A DNA stretch of 64,000 nucleotides from Achromobacter piechaudii NBRC 102461 (GCF_001571245.1 NZ_BCTK01000005.1:744001-808000); one strand, 5' to 3'; shown: positions 17,378 through 28,637, counted from the first letter of the stretch. Notes: generated by a model from the letters alone, not told the origin. A program made the numbers and translations.

Positions 17378-18388
17378 ATGATCGATCTGCGTAGCGATAC
17401 CGTCACACGGCCCACGCCCGCCATGTTGCAGGCCATGATTTCCGCACCGCTCGGCGACGACGTGATGGGTGACGATCCCACCGTGATCCGGTTGCAGGCC
17501 GCCGTGGCCGAACGCGCCGGCAAGGAGGCGGGCCTGTTCTTCCCATCCGGCACGCAAAGCAACCTGGCGGGGCTGATGGCGCATTGCGCTCGTGGCGACG
17601 AGTATCTGGTCGGCCAACTGGCGCACACCTACAAGTACGAAGGCGGCGGCGCGGCCGTGCTGGGCAGCATTCAGCCTCAGCCGATTGAACATGCGCCGGA
17701 CGGCTCCTTGCCGCTGGAAAAGCTGGCGGCGGCGGTCAAGCCCCAAGGCGATCCGCACTTTGCGCGCACGCGTCTGCTGGCGTTGGAGAACACCTTTCAC
17801 GGCAAGCTGATCCCGGCCGCCTACATCCAGGCCGCTACGGACTGGGCGCGCCAGCAAGGCCTGGCCACTCATCTGGACGGCGCGCGCGTGTTCAATGCGG
17901 CAGTGGCCAGCGGCAAGCCGCTGGCCGACATGTGCCAGCCCTTCGACTCCGTTTCCATCTGCTTCTCCAAAGGCCTGGGCGCGCCGGTGGGCTCGGTGCT
18001 GGTGGGCAGCCAGGAGCTGATCGGCCGTGCGCACCGCTGGCGCAAGATGCTGGGCGGCGGCTTGCGCCAGGCGGGCGTCCTGGCGGCGGCCTGCCTGTAT
18101 GCGCTGGACCATCACGTCGAGCGGCTGGCCGAGGACCACGAGAACGCCCGCGCGCTGGCCGAGGGCCTGCGCGGTATCGCGGGCGTCAAGGTGTTGAGCC
18201 AGGACACGAACATGCTGTTCGTGGAGTTCGAACCGGCGCGCTGCGATTCCCTGACGGCCGCGCTGGGCGAAGAGGGCATCCTGATGCGCGCCGTGTACGG
18301 CGGGCCCACCCGCCTGGTGACCCACCTGGATATCTCCGCCGACGACGTGCAGCGGATCGTCCAGGCCGTGGCGCGCCACCTGGCCTGA
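17378..18388 (+). CDS. ltaE: low-specificity L-threonine aldolase
   Basis: 336 residues, full length. MIDLRSDTVTRPTPAML and GDDVMGDDPTV are typical starts of the family; the PLP-binding Lys is in SICFSKGLGAPVGS near residue 197. It cleaves L-threonine or L-allo-threonine to glycine and acetaldehyde in the cytoplasm. It follows the EamA gene and converges on the aminotransferase, with ten bases between the stops. The ribosome site is a modest AAGGA. Confidence 0.93.
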   Translation: MIDLRSDTVTRPTPAMLQAMISAPLGDDVMGDDPTVIRLQAAVAERAGKEAGLFFPSGTQSNLAGLMAHCARGDEYLVGQLAHTYKYEGGGAAVLGSIQPQPIEHAPDGSLPLEKLAAAVKPQGDPHFARTRLLALENTFHGKLIPAAYIQAATDWARQQGLATHLDGARVFNAAVASGKPLADMCQPFDSVSICFSKGLGAPVGSVLVGSQELIGRAHRWRKMLGGGLRQAGVLAAACLYALDHHVERLAEDHENARALAEGLRGIAGVKVLSQDTNMLFVEFEPARCDSLTAALGEEGILMRAVYGGPTRLVTHLDISADDVQRIVQAVARHLA

Positions 18389-18398
18389 GCGCCGCGAG

Positions 18399-19724
18399 TC
18401 AGGTGCTGGCGCGCAGCACGTCCGCCAGCACCGAGAACAGCTCGTCGATCTGGGCGTGTTCGATGATGAGCGGGGGCGATAGCAGCATCGTGTCGCCCGC
18501 CGACCGGATCAGGCAACCGCGTTCCAGGCAGGCGTTGTGCACGGCTTGGGCGCGTTGGCCCGGCTGGCCTTCCAGTGGCGCCAGTTCGATGGCGGCCAAC
18601 AGGCCGATGTTGCGGATGTCGACCACGTGAGGCAGCCCCTTCAGGCTGTGCGCCGCATCTTCCCAATAGCGCGCCAGTTCCTGGCTGCGTTGGAACAGCC
18701 CGTCGCGGCGGCAGATCTCCAGCGTGGCCAGCCCCGCCGCGCACGCCACCGGGTGGCCGGAATACGTGTACCCGTGCGATAGCTCGATCGCGCTTTCCGG
18801 CCCCTGCATGAAGGCGTCGTAGACGTGCTGCTGCACCAGCGTCGCGCCCATCGGAATGGCGCCGTTGGTCAGGCCCTTGGCGCTGGTGATGATGTCTGGC
18901 TTGACGCCGAAGTAGGACGAGGCGAAAGCGCCGTCGATACGGCCGAAGGCGCAGATCACCTCGTCGAAAATCAGCAGGATGCCGTGGGCATCGCAGATCT
19001 CGCGCAGCCGTTGCAGATAACCGCGCGGCGGCACGATCACGCCGGTCGAGCCGGCCACCGGTTCGACGATGACGGCCGCGATGGTCGATGCGTCATGCAG
19101 CGCCACGATGCGCTCCAGCGTGTCGGCCAGATGCGCACCCCAGTCGGGCTGGCCCCGTGTGTACGCCATCTGCTGGCGGTCATAGGTGTGGGGCAGATGG
19201 TCCACATAGGGCAGCAGATTGCCGAACGGCTTGCGATGCCCGCCTATGCCCGACACCGACAGGCCACCGAACCCCACGCCGTGATAAGAGCGTTCGCGAC
19301 CGATCAGTCGCACACGCTGGCCTTGGCCGCGCGCGCGGTGATATCCCAGGGCGATCTTCAATGCGGTGTCCACCGCTTCCGATCCCGAGTTGGAAAAGAA
19401 CACATTGGAAAAGCCGGCTGGCGCTTCGGCGCACAACGCGTCCGCAAGCTCGAATGCCAGCGGATGGCTCATCTGGAACGACGGCGCGTAATCCAGGTCG
19501 TGCGCGGTGCGCGCAATGGCTTCCACGATTTCGGGGCGGCGATGGCCCGCATTCACACACCACAGGCCGGCGATGCCGTCCAGAACGCGGCGGCCATCCG
19601 GGCGGATGTAATGCATGCCTTCGGCGGCGGCGAACAGCACCGGGTTGCGCTTGACCCGCCGGTTGGCGGTGAACGGCATCCAATAGGCGTCGGAATGGGA
19701 AGGTGTCAGGGGTGACGAGGGCAT
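18399..19724 (-). CDS. class III aminotransferase, beta-alanine/omega-amino acid:pyruvate type
   Basis: 441 residues from the ATG at 19724, preferred to an in-frame TTG at 19742 because AGGAT lies seven bases before it. Fold-type I PLP motifs are present: FSNSGSEAVDTALK, EPVAGSTGVIVPP, LIFDEVICAFGR and the PLP Lys in TSAKGLTNGAIPMGA. MPFTANRRVKRNP and IAGLWCVNAGH are typical of beta-alanine:pyruvate aminotransferases, which make malonate semialdehyde, a substrate for MmsA. The gene lies downstream of the GntR regulator, and a motif shared with the GntR promoter lies just upstream of it. Confidence 0.88.
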   Translation of the reverse strand: MPSSPLTPSHSDAYWMPFTANRRVKRNPVLFAAAEGMHYIRPDGRRVLDGIAGLWCVNAGHRRPEIVEAIARTAHDLDYAPSFQMSHPLAFELADALCAEAPAGFSNVFFSNSGSEAVDTALKIALGYHRARGQGQRVRLIGRERSYHGVGFGGLSVSGIGGHRKPFGNLLPYVDHLPHTYDRQQMAYTRGQPDWGAHLADTLERIVALHDASTIAAVIVEPVAGSTGVIVPPRGYLQRLREICDAHGILLIFDEVICAFGRIDGAFASSYFGVKPDIITSAKGLTNGAIPMGATLVQQHVYDAFMQGPESAIELSHGYTYSGHPVACAAGLATLEICRRDGLFQRSQELARYWEDAAHSLKGLPHVVDIRNIGLLAAIELAPLEGQPGQRAQAVHNACLERGCLIRSAGDTMLLSPPLIIEHAQIDELFSVLADVLRAST

Positions 19725-19761
19725 GGAACGATCCTGCTTCAAGGGGAGTTCAGGTTCGTCT

Positions 19762-19792
19762 ATTTTGTATTAACTAAATAATAAATACAACA
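19762..19792 (-). promoter_or_regulatory. candidate GntR operator at the aminotransferase promoter
   Basis: TTAATACAAAAT on the minus strand (19762–19773) matches TTAGTACAAAAT (20855–20866) in 11 of 12 positions. A mirrored AATACAA follows at about 19785, giving TTGTATT…AATACAA arms. The region is AT-rich and lies about 40 bases before the aminotransferase start. Confidence 0.45.
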
Positions 19793-19868
19793 CGAGTATC
19801 GAGTGCAGCGCGAGATATGGGCGTGCGCATGCCTGCCCGCCCGGGCGCATGCAAGGGTGAAGCCGAGG

Positions 19869-20750
19869 TCAGGAGGCCTGGAGCGAAGCCTTCAAGTGGC
19901 GGCGCATCAGCTGGGATGCCCATTCCTGATCACCGGCTTCCAGCGCGTCGATGATCTGCAAATGTTCATTGCTGGAATTGACGAAACGGGCGTCGCGATA
20001 GAACGCGGCGTGTTCCTCCAGGCGGCGCAGGTGATTCTGCTGCTGCACGGCTTGCAGGATGTAGCGGTTGCCCGAGAAGCGCGCCAGCATTTCGTGGAAG
20101 GATGCGTTCAGGCCGAAGAACTCGGTAGCCGAGATGCCTGCGTCGTCGCGCTGGATCAGCGCCTCGTGCGCGGCACGCATGCGGGCCAGCGCCGGCTTGT
20201 CCACCCGGAACGTGGGTTCGAGCAGCCCGGCGCATTCGATCGTCATGCGAAAACGATAGCTTTCGTTCAGCGCCTCGGCGCTTTCCAGCGACGGCGCGAA
20301 CTGCCACCCATGCCCCTTGCGCTTTTCGATCAGCCCATCCGCCGACAGCTGGAGCAGGGTCTTGGACAGCACGCTGCGGGGCACGCCGTAGCGCAGCAGC
20401 AGGTCGCGTTCGGTAAACGTCTCGGGTAACTGGCGGGAGGCCCGGTCATCGATCAGCCTTCGCGTCAGCTCTTCTTGCGTGGGCCCTGCGCCCTCGATGG
20501 CCGGCGGCGCTGCCGCGGCATGTTCGGACACCGTGTAGCCGCTGTTGGGCCGGTGCGTGATGAGCCCTTGGGCGGCCAGCAGCCGTAGCGCACCGCGCAC
20601 TGGCGTGCGCGACACCTCATAGGCCGCTGCCAGCGTTTCTTCAGACAGATGGGCGCCAGGCTGATGCCGCTGGGCCACGATGTCCGCCGCGATAAGTCGC
20701 GCCAGATCGACCTGTAGCGGAGTGGGGCGGGCGGGGGCGGCGGAGGGCAT
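19869..20750 (-). CDS. GntR-family regulator with two winged-helix domains and FCD-type C-terminus
   Basis: 293 residues from the ATG at 20750; frames from ATG 20804 or TTG 20828 are also open and none has a clear ribosome site. The first GntR winged helix (LSEETLAAAYEVSRTPVRGA, then LLAAQGLITHRPNSGY) lies at about 10–75. A second helix-turn-helix (FTERDLLLRYGVPRSVLSKT, then LLQLSADGLIEKRKGHGW) follows at about 110–160, and an FCD-like all-helical ligand domain occupies about 170–285. It lies between the aminotransferase and the divergent C45/Opp genes and is the natural regulator of both. The double DNA-binding domain is unusual. Confidence 0.85.
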   Translation of the reverse strand: MPSAAPARPTPLQVDLARLIAADIVAQRHQPGAHLSEETLAAAYEVSRTPVRGALRLLAAQGLITHRPNSGYTVSEHAAAAPPAIEGAGPTQEELTRRLIDDRASRQLPETFTERDLLLRYGVPRSVLSKTLLQLSADGLIEKRKGHGWQFAPSLESAEALNESYRFRMTIECAGLLEPTFRVDKPALARMRAAHEALIQRDDAGISATEFFGLNASFHEMLARFSGNRYILQAVQQQNHLRRLEEHAAFYRDARFVNSSNEHLQIIDALEAGDQEWASQLMRRHLKASLQAS

Positions 20751-20854
20751 GGCGCGTCGGATCTGCAAGGTGGCGGGCAAGGGGCAATGGTACCGGAGCG
20801 CCATCGTTTTTGAAGCGGGGCTGGGCAAACCCTAATATTGAACTTTTATCTATA

Positions 20855-20866
20855 TTAGTACAAAAT
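20855..20866 (+). promoter_or_regulatory. candidate GntR operator in the GntR–C45 intergenic region
   Basis: TTAGTACAAAAT lies in an AT-rich stretch (20833–20870) between the divergent GntR and C45 hydrolase genes. It repeats the motif found ahead of the aminotransferase gene. Confidence 0.45.
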
Positions 20867-20933
20867 TTGGCCGTCAAATCTGACCGTTTCATCCTGGCCG
20901 TGCCGATCGGCCTTATCCCGGAGTTCTCCTAGC

Positions 20934-22040
20934 GTGACGATGCCTACCCCGTTTCCCCTGGTCGATGTCCAGGGCAGTCCTTATGAACGCGGCCGCCAGC
21001 ACGGCATGGCGGTGCCGGAGCATGTGGCGCGCAGCGTGGCCCTGTACCGGGGCCAGCTGGAACGCCGAGGCGTGAGCGCCGCGCGTCTCAAGGAGCTGGC
21101 CGCCGCCATGGTGCCGGTGGTCGGCGATTACGACGCTGCCTATCTGGAAGAACTGCGCGGTATCGCGGACGGCGCGGGCCAGACGCTGGAAGATATCGTC
21201 GTCATCAATTGCCGCACCGAAATGATGTTCGGCCACGCCGAACTCGGGCGCGCCCGCAAGGGCCTGGATGACGGCTGCACCGGCCTGATCGTGCTGCCCG
21301 AGGCCGCCGCCGGCGGCAAGCTGATGCATGCGCACAACTGGGACTGGCGCGAAGAATGCGTGGACACCGGCATCGTGGTGCGCATGCGCCGCGAAGACGG
21401 CCCCGACCTCTTGATGTTCACCGAGGCCGGCAGTCTGGCGCGCCATGGCTTCAATGGCGCGGGCGTATCGCTGTCCGGCAACTTCCTGTCCTGCGAACAG
21501 GATTACCAGCGACCGGCCGACGTTCCCCTGGTGCTGGTGCGCCGCAAGATGCTGGAAGCGACCAACATCTGCAACGCCATGAAGGTGCTGTGGGCGTCAC
21601 GCCGCTTCTGCTCGAACAACCTGATGCTGGCGCAAGGCGAGGGCGAAGCGGTGGACCTGGAATGCGCACCCGACGAGATCTTCTGGATCACGCCGGAAAA
21701 CGGCCTGCTGGTGCATGCCAACCATTGGATCAGCGCACCCGCGCGCGCCAAGCTGTTCGACAAGGGCCTGGCCGCCAACCCCGACTCCATCTATCGCCAA
21801 CGCCGCGTCGAAGCCATGTTGGCGCGCGCCAACGGCAAGGTGGACTGGGACACCGTCAAGCGCATCCTGGCCGATGATTTCGCCGCGCCGGACGGCGTGC
21901 TGCGTTCGCCCAAGCCGGCCAGCTTCGACAGCATTTCGGCCACCGTGGCCACCACGCTGATGGAGCCGGAAAGTGGCGTGATGTGGATCGCCCGCAAGCC
22001 CTATGAAGGCCGCAACTTCGTTGAGTACCGGCTGTTCTGA
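20934..22040 (+). CDS. C45 family autoproteolytic acyltransferase/hydrolase
   Basis: 368 residues from a GTG at 20934, ten bases after GGAG; an ATG two codons later is possible. The Ntn-hydrolase signature is DDGCTGLIVLP, with the predicted autocleavage before Cys115, followed by MHAHNWDWRE and later SGNFLSC and CSNNLMLAQGEGEAVDLE. The family includes fungal acyl-CoA:6-aminopenicillanate acyltransferase and many bacterial amidases of unknown substrate. It heads an operon with a complete Opp/Dpp importer (22–27 kb), so it probably cleaves an amide or acylated peptide-like compound brought in by it. There is no signal peptide, so action is cytoplasmic. Confidence 0.88.
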   Translation: MTMPTPFPLVDVQGSPYERGRQHGMAVPEHVARSVALYRGQLERRGVSAARLKELAAAMVPVVGDYDAAYLEELRGIADGAGQTLEDIVVINCRTEMMFGHAELGRARKGLDDGCTGLIVLPEAAAGGKLMHAHNWDWREECVDTGIVVRMRREDGPDLLMFTEAGSLARHGFNGAGVSLSGNFLSCEQDYQRPADVPLVLVRRKMLEATNICNAMKVLWASRRFCSNNLMLAQGEGEAVDLECAPDEIFWITPENGLLVHANHWISAPARAKLFDKGLAANPDSIYRQRRVEAMLARANGKVDWDTVKRILADDFAAPDGVLRSPKPASFDSISATVATTLMEPESGVMWIARKPYEGRNFVEYRLF

Positions 22041-22061
22041 GCCGCGCTTTAAGGACATTCC

Positions 22062-23642
22062 ATGATGACGATAGCCTTGCGCGGCAAGCGCGCGCTGATG
22101 TTTTCCGCAGCCCTGGCCGGCGCCTTGACGGGCCTGCCGGGGCTGACCCAGACCCAGGCGGCGCAAGCTCCCCTGCCCGAGATCCGTTACGCGGAAGGCT
22201 CGGGCACGCCCACTTCCGTGCCGGGCGGCCGCTCGCGCAATACATCCACCGACAATGTGCTGGCGCACGTCGTTGAGTCGCTGGTGGCGCTGCGCGCCGA
22301 CATGAGCGTAGGGCCGATGCTTGCCGACAGCTGGACGCTGTCCGCCGACAAGCGCAGCTACACCTTCAAGCTGCGCGCCGGCGTGAGTTTTCACGATGGC
22401 TCGCCCATGACGTCCGCGGACGTCAAATGGAGCTACGACTACCTGACCGGCGCGCAGTCCGAATACGCGTGCAAGAACTTGTACGACGGCAGCAAGGGCG
22501 CCAAGGTCGTGCAAGTGCAGACGCCAGATCCCGCCACCGTCGTCTTCACGCTGGATGCGCCCTATGCGTTGTTCCTGGACCAGATGGCCAGCGTGCAATG
22601 CCCGATGCCGGTGCTCAGTCCGAAAAGCGTGGACGCCGATGGCAAATGGATCAAGCCCGTCGGCACCGGCCCGTATGTGCTGGCCGAGTGGAAGAAAGAA
22701 CAATACGTGCTGCTGACACCGTACGCCGGCTACGTGCCGCGCAGCGAGCCGGCCAGCGGCATGGCCGGCAAGAAAGTGGCGGCGGCCAATGTGCGCTTCG
22801 TGGTGATCCCCGACGCCGCCGCGCAAAAGGCAGCGCTGATGGCCGGCCAGGTCGATGCGTACAACGCCGACGAAGACAATCTGCCCGCCAAGGACCCGCG
22901 CTGGTCCATCATCACCGAGCAGGGCCTGGACACCGTCAATGTGTTGATGCAGACCCGCGCGCCGCTGCTGTCCGACGTCAACATGCGCCGCGCCATCGCG
23001 CTGGCGCTGGACTTTCCCGGCATCGCCCGCGCGCTCAACAACGGCCAGGCCGCGTACAACCCGTCGCTGGTGCCCGTGGCAAGCGTGTACTACTCGGATG
23101 CCGACAAGGTCGGGTACGAGAAGAACCTGAAAGAGGTCAAGCGCCTGCTCGATGCCGCCGGCTATCGCGGTGAAACGCTGAAACTTCAAGCCAGCAAGCG
23201 CTACCCGTATCTGTACCGCGTCGCTGTCGTCACGCAGCAGTTGTTGAGCAAGGCGGGCATCAAGACCGAACTGGACATGCTGGAGTGGGGCACTCAGGTG
23301 ACGAACTTCCGTGAGGGCAAGTTCCAGCTGATGGCCTTCGCTTACTCGGCGCGCACCGAGCCCGCGCTGATGTACCGCGACGTGATCGGCGACAAGTCCA
23401 AGACGCCGATGGCGCAATGGGAAAGCCCGGAAGCCGCCGCCATCCTCGAAAGCATCGAAGCCGAATCCGATACCGCCACGCGCAAGCAGGCCTTCGACAA
23501 GCTGCACGCGCTGATGTTGCGCGATACGCCGCTGTTGATGGCCTACAACAAGCCCGGCTACGTGGTTGTCTCCAGCCAGCTTCACGGCTTTACCGGTTGG
23601 CCGCTGCGCAAGCCGCGCTTCTTCAACGTCACCAAGAACTGA
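22062..23642 (+). CDS. ABC transporter substrate-binding protein, family 5 (Opp/Dpp type)
   Basis: 526 residues with a signal peptide ending near AQA (about residue 36). The SBP_bac_5 fold is shown by VVESLVALRADMSVGPMLAD, YTFKLRAGVSFHDGSPMTS, KPVGTGPYVLAEWK and the C-terminal lobe with VNMRRAIALALDFPGIAR. It binds a peptide or related solute in the periplasm and delivers it to the permeases encoded next. It is 21 bases after the C45 gene and six bases before the first permease. Confidence 0.93.
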   Translation: MMTIALRGKRALMFSAALAGALTGLPGLTQTQAAQAPLPEIRYAEGSGTPTSVPGGRSRNTSTDNVLAHVVESLVALRADMSVGPMLADSWTLSADKRSYTFKLRAGVSFHDGSPMTSADVKWSYDYLTGAQSEYACKNLYDGSKGAKVVQVQTPDPATVVFTLDAPYALFLDQMASVQCPMPVLSPKSVDADGKWIKPVGTGPYVLAEWKKEQYVLLTPYAGYVPRSEPASGMAGKKVAAANVRFVVIPDAAAQKAALMAGQVDAYNADEDNLPAKDPRWSIITEQGLDTVNVLMQTRAPLLSDVNMRRAIALALDFPGIARALNNGQAAYNPSLVPVASVYYSDADKVGYEKNLKEVKRLLDAAGYRGETLKLQASKRYPYLYRVAVVTQQLLSKAGIKTELDMLEWGTQVTNFREGKFQLMAFAYSARTEPALMYRDVIGDKSKTPMAQWESPEAAAILESIEAESDTATRKQAFDKLHALMLRDTPLLMAYNKPGYVVVSSQLHGFTGWPLRKPRFFNVTKN

Positions 23643-23648
23643 GGCGCC

Positions 23649-24593
23649 GTGCTGGGTTATCTAACGAAGCGCATCGCGGCGGCGGTGCCCACGGTCATCG
23701 TGGTGACGGTGCTGGTATTCGCCATGATCCGCGCCATTCCCGGCGACCCCGCGTCGCTGATGCTCGGCGACATCGACAATCCGGCGCTGCTGGCCGAAAT
23801 GCGCCATGCGCTGGGGCTGGATCGGCCGGTGGGCGAACAGTTCCTGATATGGGTCGGCAACGCGCTGCACGGCGACCTGGGCATGTCCATCGCCCGCCGC
23901 GAACCCGTCACGCATCTGGTGCTGACGCATTTCGCGGTGACGGCGCAGGTGGTGCTGACGGCCACGTTGCTGGCCTGCCTGGTTGCCATTCCTGCCGGCA
24001 TGATCGCCGCGTGGCGGCAGAACCGGCGGGCGGATACGGCCATCGTGTCCACCTCGATCCTGTTCGTGTCCATGCCCAGCTTCTGGGTTGGCATCCTGCT
24101 GATCTGGTTGTTTGGCGTCAAGCTCAACTGGCTGCCGGTGTATGGCTTCGAGTCCATGGCCCAAGGCGGGCTGTCGGCCGCGAAGTTCCTGGTGCTGCCC
24201 GTTTGCGCGATCGTGCTGACCGAGATCGCCGCGATCACGCGGATGATGCGCGCCAGCACCATCGAGACGCTGCGGCTGGAATACGTGGCGCACGCGCGCG
24301 CCAAGGGCTTGCCGGAAAAGCGCGTGATGCTGCGCCATGTCTTGCCTAACTCGTTTGGTCCCACGCTGACGGTCATCGGCCTGATGCTGGGCCATCTGCT
24401 GTCGGGCGCGGCGGTGATCGAGACCGTGTTCACCTTGCCCGGCATCGGCAGGCTGCTGGTCGAGAGCATCTATGCGCGGGATTATCCGGTGGTGCAGGGC
24501 TGCCTGCTGTTTATCGCGCTGTTGTACGTGGCGGTCAATCTGGTGGTGGATCTGTTGTATCCGCTGTTCGATCCGCGCGTGAAGCTTCAATAG
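23649..24593 (+). CDS. ABC transporter permease, DppB/OppB type
   Basis: 314 residues from a GTG with GAGG just upstream. The pattern is MLGYLTKRIAAAVPTVIVVTVLVF, six membrane segments and the coupling-helix EAA motif region EYVAHARAKGLPEKRVMLRHVLPN, ending DLLYPLFDPRVKLQ. It forms one half of the transmembrane channel with the following gene. Spacing to its neighbours is only six to seven bases, so all are co-transcribed. Confidence 0.93.
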   Translation: MLGYLTKRIAAAVPTVIVVTVLVFAMIRAIPGDPASLMLGDIDNPALLAEMRHALGLDRPVGEQFLIWVGNALHGDLGMSIARREPVTHLVLTHFAVTAQVVLTATLLACLVAIPAGMIAAWRQNRRADTAIVSTSILFVSMPSFWVGILLIWLFGVKLNWLPVYGFESMAQGGLSAAKFLVLPVCAIVLTEIAAITRMMRASTIETLRLEYVAHARAKGLPEKRVMLRHVLPNSFGPTLTVIGLMLGHLLSGAAVIETVFTLPGIGRLLVESIYARDYPVVQGCLLFIALLYVAVNLVVDLLYPLFDPRVKLQ

Positions 24594-24600
24594 GAACGTC

Positions 24601-25433
24601 ATGACGGGTTTCAATCCGGGTTTCAAACATACCAACGCCGTCGTCGGCGGCGCGCTGGTTGCGGGCGTGGTGCTGCTGGCGCTGGTGGGGCTGGTGTACA
24701 CGCCGCACGATCCGCTGGAAGGCGATCTGCTGGCGCGCTTTTCGCCGCCTTCGGCCGAGTATTGGCTGGGCACCGATGAGTTCGGCCGCGATGTGTTGTC
24801 GCGCCTGATGGCGGGCGCGGGCGTCAGCGTGGCGGTCAGCGTGTTCTCGGTGCTGCTGGCTTTGGTGCTGGGCACGACGATCGGCGTTACCGCCGGCTAT
24901 GCGGGCGGCTGGGTCGACCGGGGCATCAGCGTGCTGGTCGACTCCATGATGGCTTTTCCCGGCCTCTTGCTGGCCCTGGGCATCATGACGGTGCTGGGCC
25001 CGTCGAAATGGGGCGTGGTGCTGGCGCTGGGCCTGGCCTATTCGCCGTCCGTGTCGCGCATCGCGCGTGGCACGGCGATGTCGCTGCGGCAGCGGGACTT
25101 CGTCATCGCTTCGCGCGCCACGGGGCATAGCGGTCTTTGGACGGTGTTCCGCCATGTGCTGCCCAACTGCCTGGCGCCGCTGCTGATTTTCGCCACGTCC
25201 ATATTCGGCTCGGCCCTGTTGGCCGAAAGCGCGCTGTCCTTCCTGGGTTTGGGCGTGCCGCCACCGCTGGCCACCTGGGGCGGCATGCTGTCCGAAAGCC
25301 GCAACGCGATGGACCAGGCGATCTGGCTGGCCTTGTTCCCGGGCGCGATGATTTCCCTGAGCCTGCTGGGCATCAATCTGTTGGGCGATGCGGTGCGCGA
25401 TCGGCTCGATCCGCGCATGCGGGGGGTGGTGGC

Positions 25434-25437
<4 letters not shown>
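24601..25437 (+). CDS. ABC transporter permease, DppC/OppC type
   Basis: 278 residues with an N-terminal membrane segment, then YWLGTDEFGRDVLSRLMAGAG, a hallmark of DppC/OppC proteins, and five further helices. The EAA motif region is QRDFVIASRATGHSGLWTVFRHVLPN. It pairs with the preceding permease. Its stop overlaps the start of the ATPase gene by four bases, so translation is coupled. Confidence 0.93.
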
Positions 25438-27248
<1,811 letters not shown>

Positions 27249-27252
27249 GGCG

Positions 27253-27597
27253 TCAGCCGTGCCGGTCGCGGCTGTCGGCGGGCGCCTGGTCGCGCTCGTT
27301 CATGCCGTAGTCGCGCAGCACATTCGCGACGCGCAGGCGGTAGTTCTGGAACACGCCGCCGCGTCCGGCCTGCTGGGCACGGCGATGCGAGTCCAGCGTC
27401 CGCCAGCGCTTGACCGCGTCTTCGTCTCGCCAGAAGGACAGCGACAGCAGCTTGCCCGGCGTGGTCAGGCTTTGAAAGCGTTCAACCGACAGGAAGCCGT
27501 CGATGGTCCGAAGCTCGTCGATCAGGCCCGCGGCGATGTCGAGATAGGGGGCGGGGTCGCCGTTGGCGGGTTCGACTTCGAATATCACGGCGATCAT
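27253..27597 (-). CDS. antibiotic biosynthesis monooxygenase (ABM) family protein
   Basis: 114 residues from the ATG at 27597, chosen because AGGAG lies eight bases upstream. MIAVIFEVEPANGDPAPYLDIA, IDGFLSVERFQSL and LLSLSFWRDEDAVKRWRTLDSH are typical of ferredoxin-like ABM proteins, small homodimers that include haem-degrading and quinone-oxidising enzymes and many uncharacterised members. It converges on the ATPase gene with four bases between stops. No specific activity can be assigned. Confidence 0.82.
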   Translation of the reverse strand: MIAVIFEVEPANGDPAPYLDIAAGLIDELRTIDGFLSVERFQSLTTPGKLLSLSFWRDEDAVKRWRTLDSHRRAQQAGRGGVFQNYRLRVANVLRDYGMNERDQAPADSRDRHG

Positions 27598-27727
27598 GGC
27601 GAGGGCTCCTGCATGGAAAAAAGGCCGACGCATGCAGAAGGCAGCAGCCGGCGGGAATGGCGTTGCCAGTATCCGCCAGCCGCAATCGCAACGATTCGGT
27701 CCAGGCCGAACCGTGCCTGCATGCGCG

Positions 27728-28564
27728 TCAGGCGGCCTCGTTCAGCAGGGCCGCGTAGCCTTGCCGGGAATCGGGCCATTGCAACGTGAAGCCACTGGCG
27801 CGCAGACGCGCATTGCTCAGTTTTTTGCTGCCGACATTGGCAGGCGCGGGCGCATCGCGCGGCTCGGGCGCGCCTGCCATCGACGCCAGCTCGGCATACA
27901 GGACGTGCAGCGGCAGCGGCGTGTCGTCGCAGCCCACGTAGACGGGCGCAACCTCGGGCAGCAGCGCCAGATGGAACACCGCCGAGGCGGCATCGTCGAT
28001 GTGCATGCGGTTGGCCCAGTGCTCGGGCTGGCGCGGCGCGCCGGCCGCGCCGCTGCGCAGGCGTTCGATCAATTGCAGCCGGCCCGGCCCGTACAGGCCT
28101 GCCAGCCGGATCGATGTGGACGACAGGCCGCGCGCCGCCAGCGCGGCTTCTGCCTCCAGCAGCACGCGGCCGTTGAAGCCTTGCGGCGCGGGCGGGGTGT
28201 CTTCGTCGACCCAGTCGCCATGGTGTTCGCCATAGACCGCGCTGGACGAGACGAACACCACGCGCTTGAGCTGCGTGGTGTCCAGCGCGTCCAGCACGTT
28301 GCGCAAGCCATCGACGAACACGCCCCGATAGACGTCGGCATCGCGCGCGCCGGGGGCGGGCACGTGGATCAGCCGCGTGATGCCGGCGGGTAGCGCGGGC
28401 AGGGTGTCGGCCCGCGTGATGTCGCCTTGCAGCCATTGGATGCCGCTGTCGTCTGCGGGCGGATGGCGGCGCAGTGCGTACACGTGGTCGCCGCGCGCCA
28501 GGAAGCGCCGGGCCACGCGCTGACCCAGGTCGCCGCAGCCAATGAGAAGTACGCGTTCAGTCAT
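27728..28564 (-). CDS. NAD-dependent epimerase/dehydratase-like SDR protein
   Basis: 278 residues from the ATG at 28564. The Rossmann fold begins MTERVLLIGCGDLGQRVARRF, and the active-site region is VVFVSSSAVYGEHHGDWVDE with the Ser/Tyr pair of extended SDR enzymes; RLAGLYGPGRLQ and RMHIDDAASAVFHL follow. It resembles the YeeZ-like group rather than sugar epimerases, so the substrate is unknown. It lies downstream of etfD on the same strand but beyond a terminator, so it probably has its own promoter. Confidence 0.85.
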   Translation of the reverse strand: MTERVLLIGCGDLGQRVARRFLARGDHVYALRRHPPADDSGIQWLQGDITRADTLPALPAGITRLIHVPAPGARDADVYRGVFVDGLRNVLDALDTTQLKRVVFVSSSAVYGEHHGDWVDEDTPPAPQGFNGRVLLEAEAALAARGLSSTSIRLAGLYGPGRLQLIERLRSGAAGAPRQPEHWANRMHIDDAASAVFHLALLPEVAPVYVGCDDTPLPLHVLYAELASMAGAPEPRDAPAPANVGSKKLSNARLRASGFTLQWPDSRQGYAALLNEAA

Positions 28565-28583
28565 GATGCCGCCTTGGTTCGTG

Positions 28584-28608
28584 AAAAAGGCGCCCCGGAA
28601 GGCGCCTT
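28584..28608 (-). terminator. Rho-independent terminator after etfD
   Basis: On the minus strand an AAGGCGCC/GGCGCCTT stem with a six-base loop is followed by five T residues. Confidence 0.82.
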
Positions 28609-28637
28609 CAAGCAGGGCGTTGAACTGCCCTGGGAAA

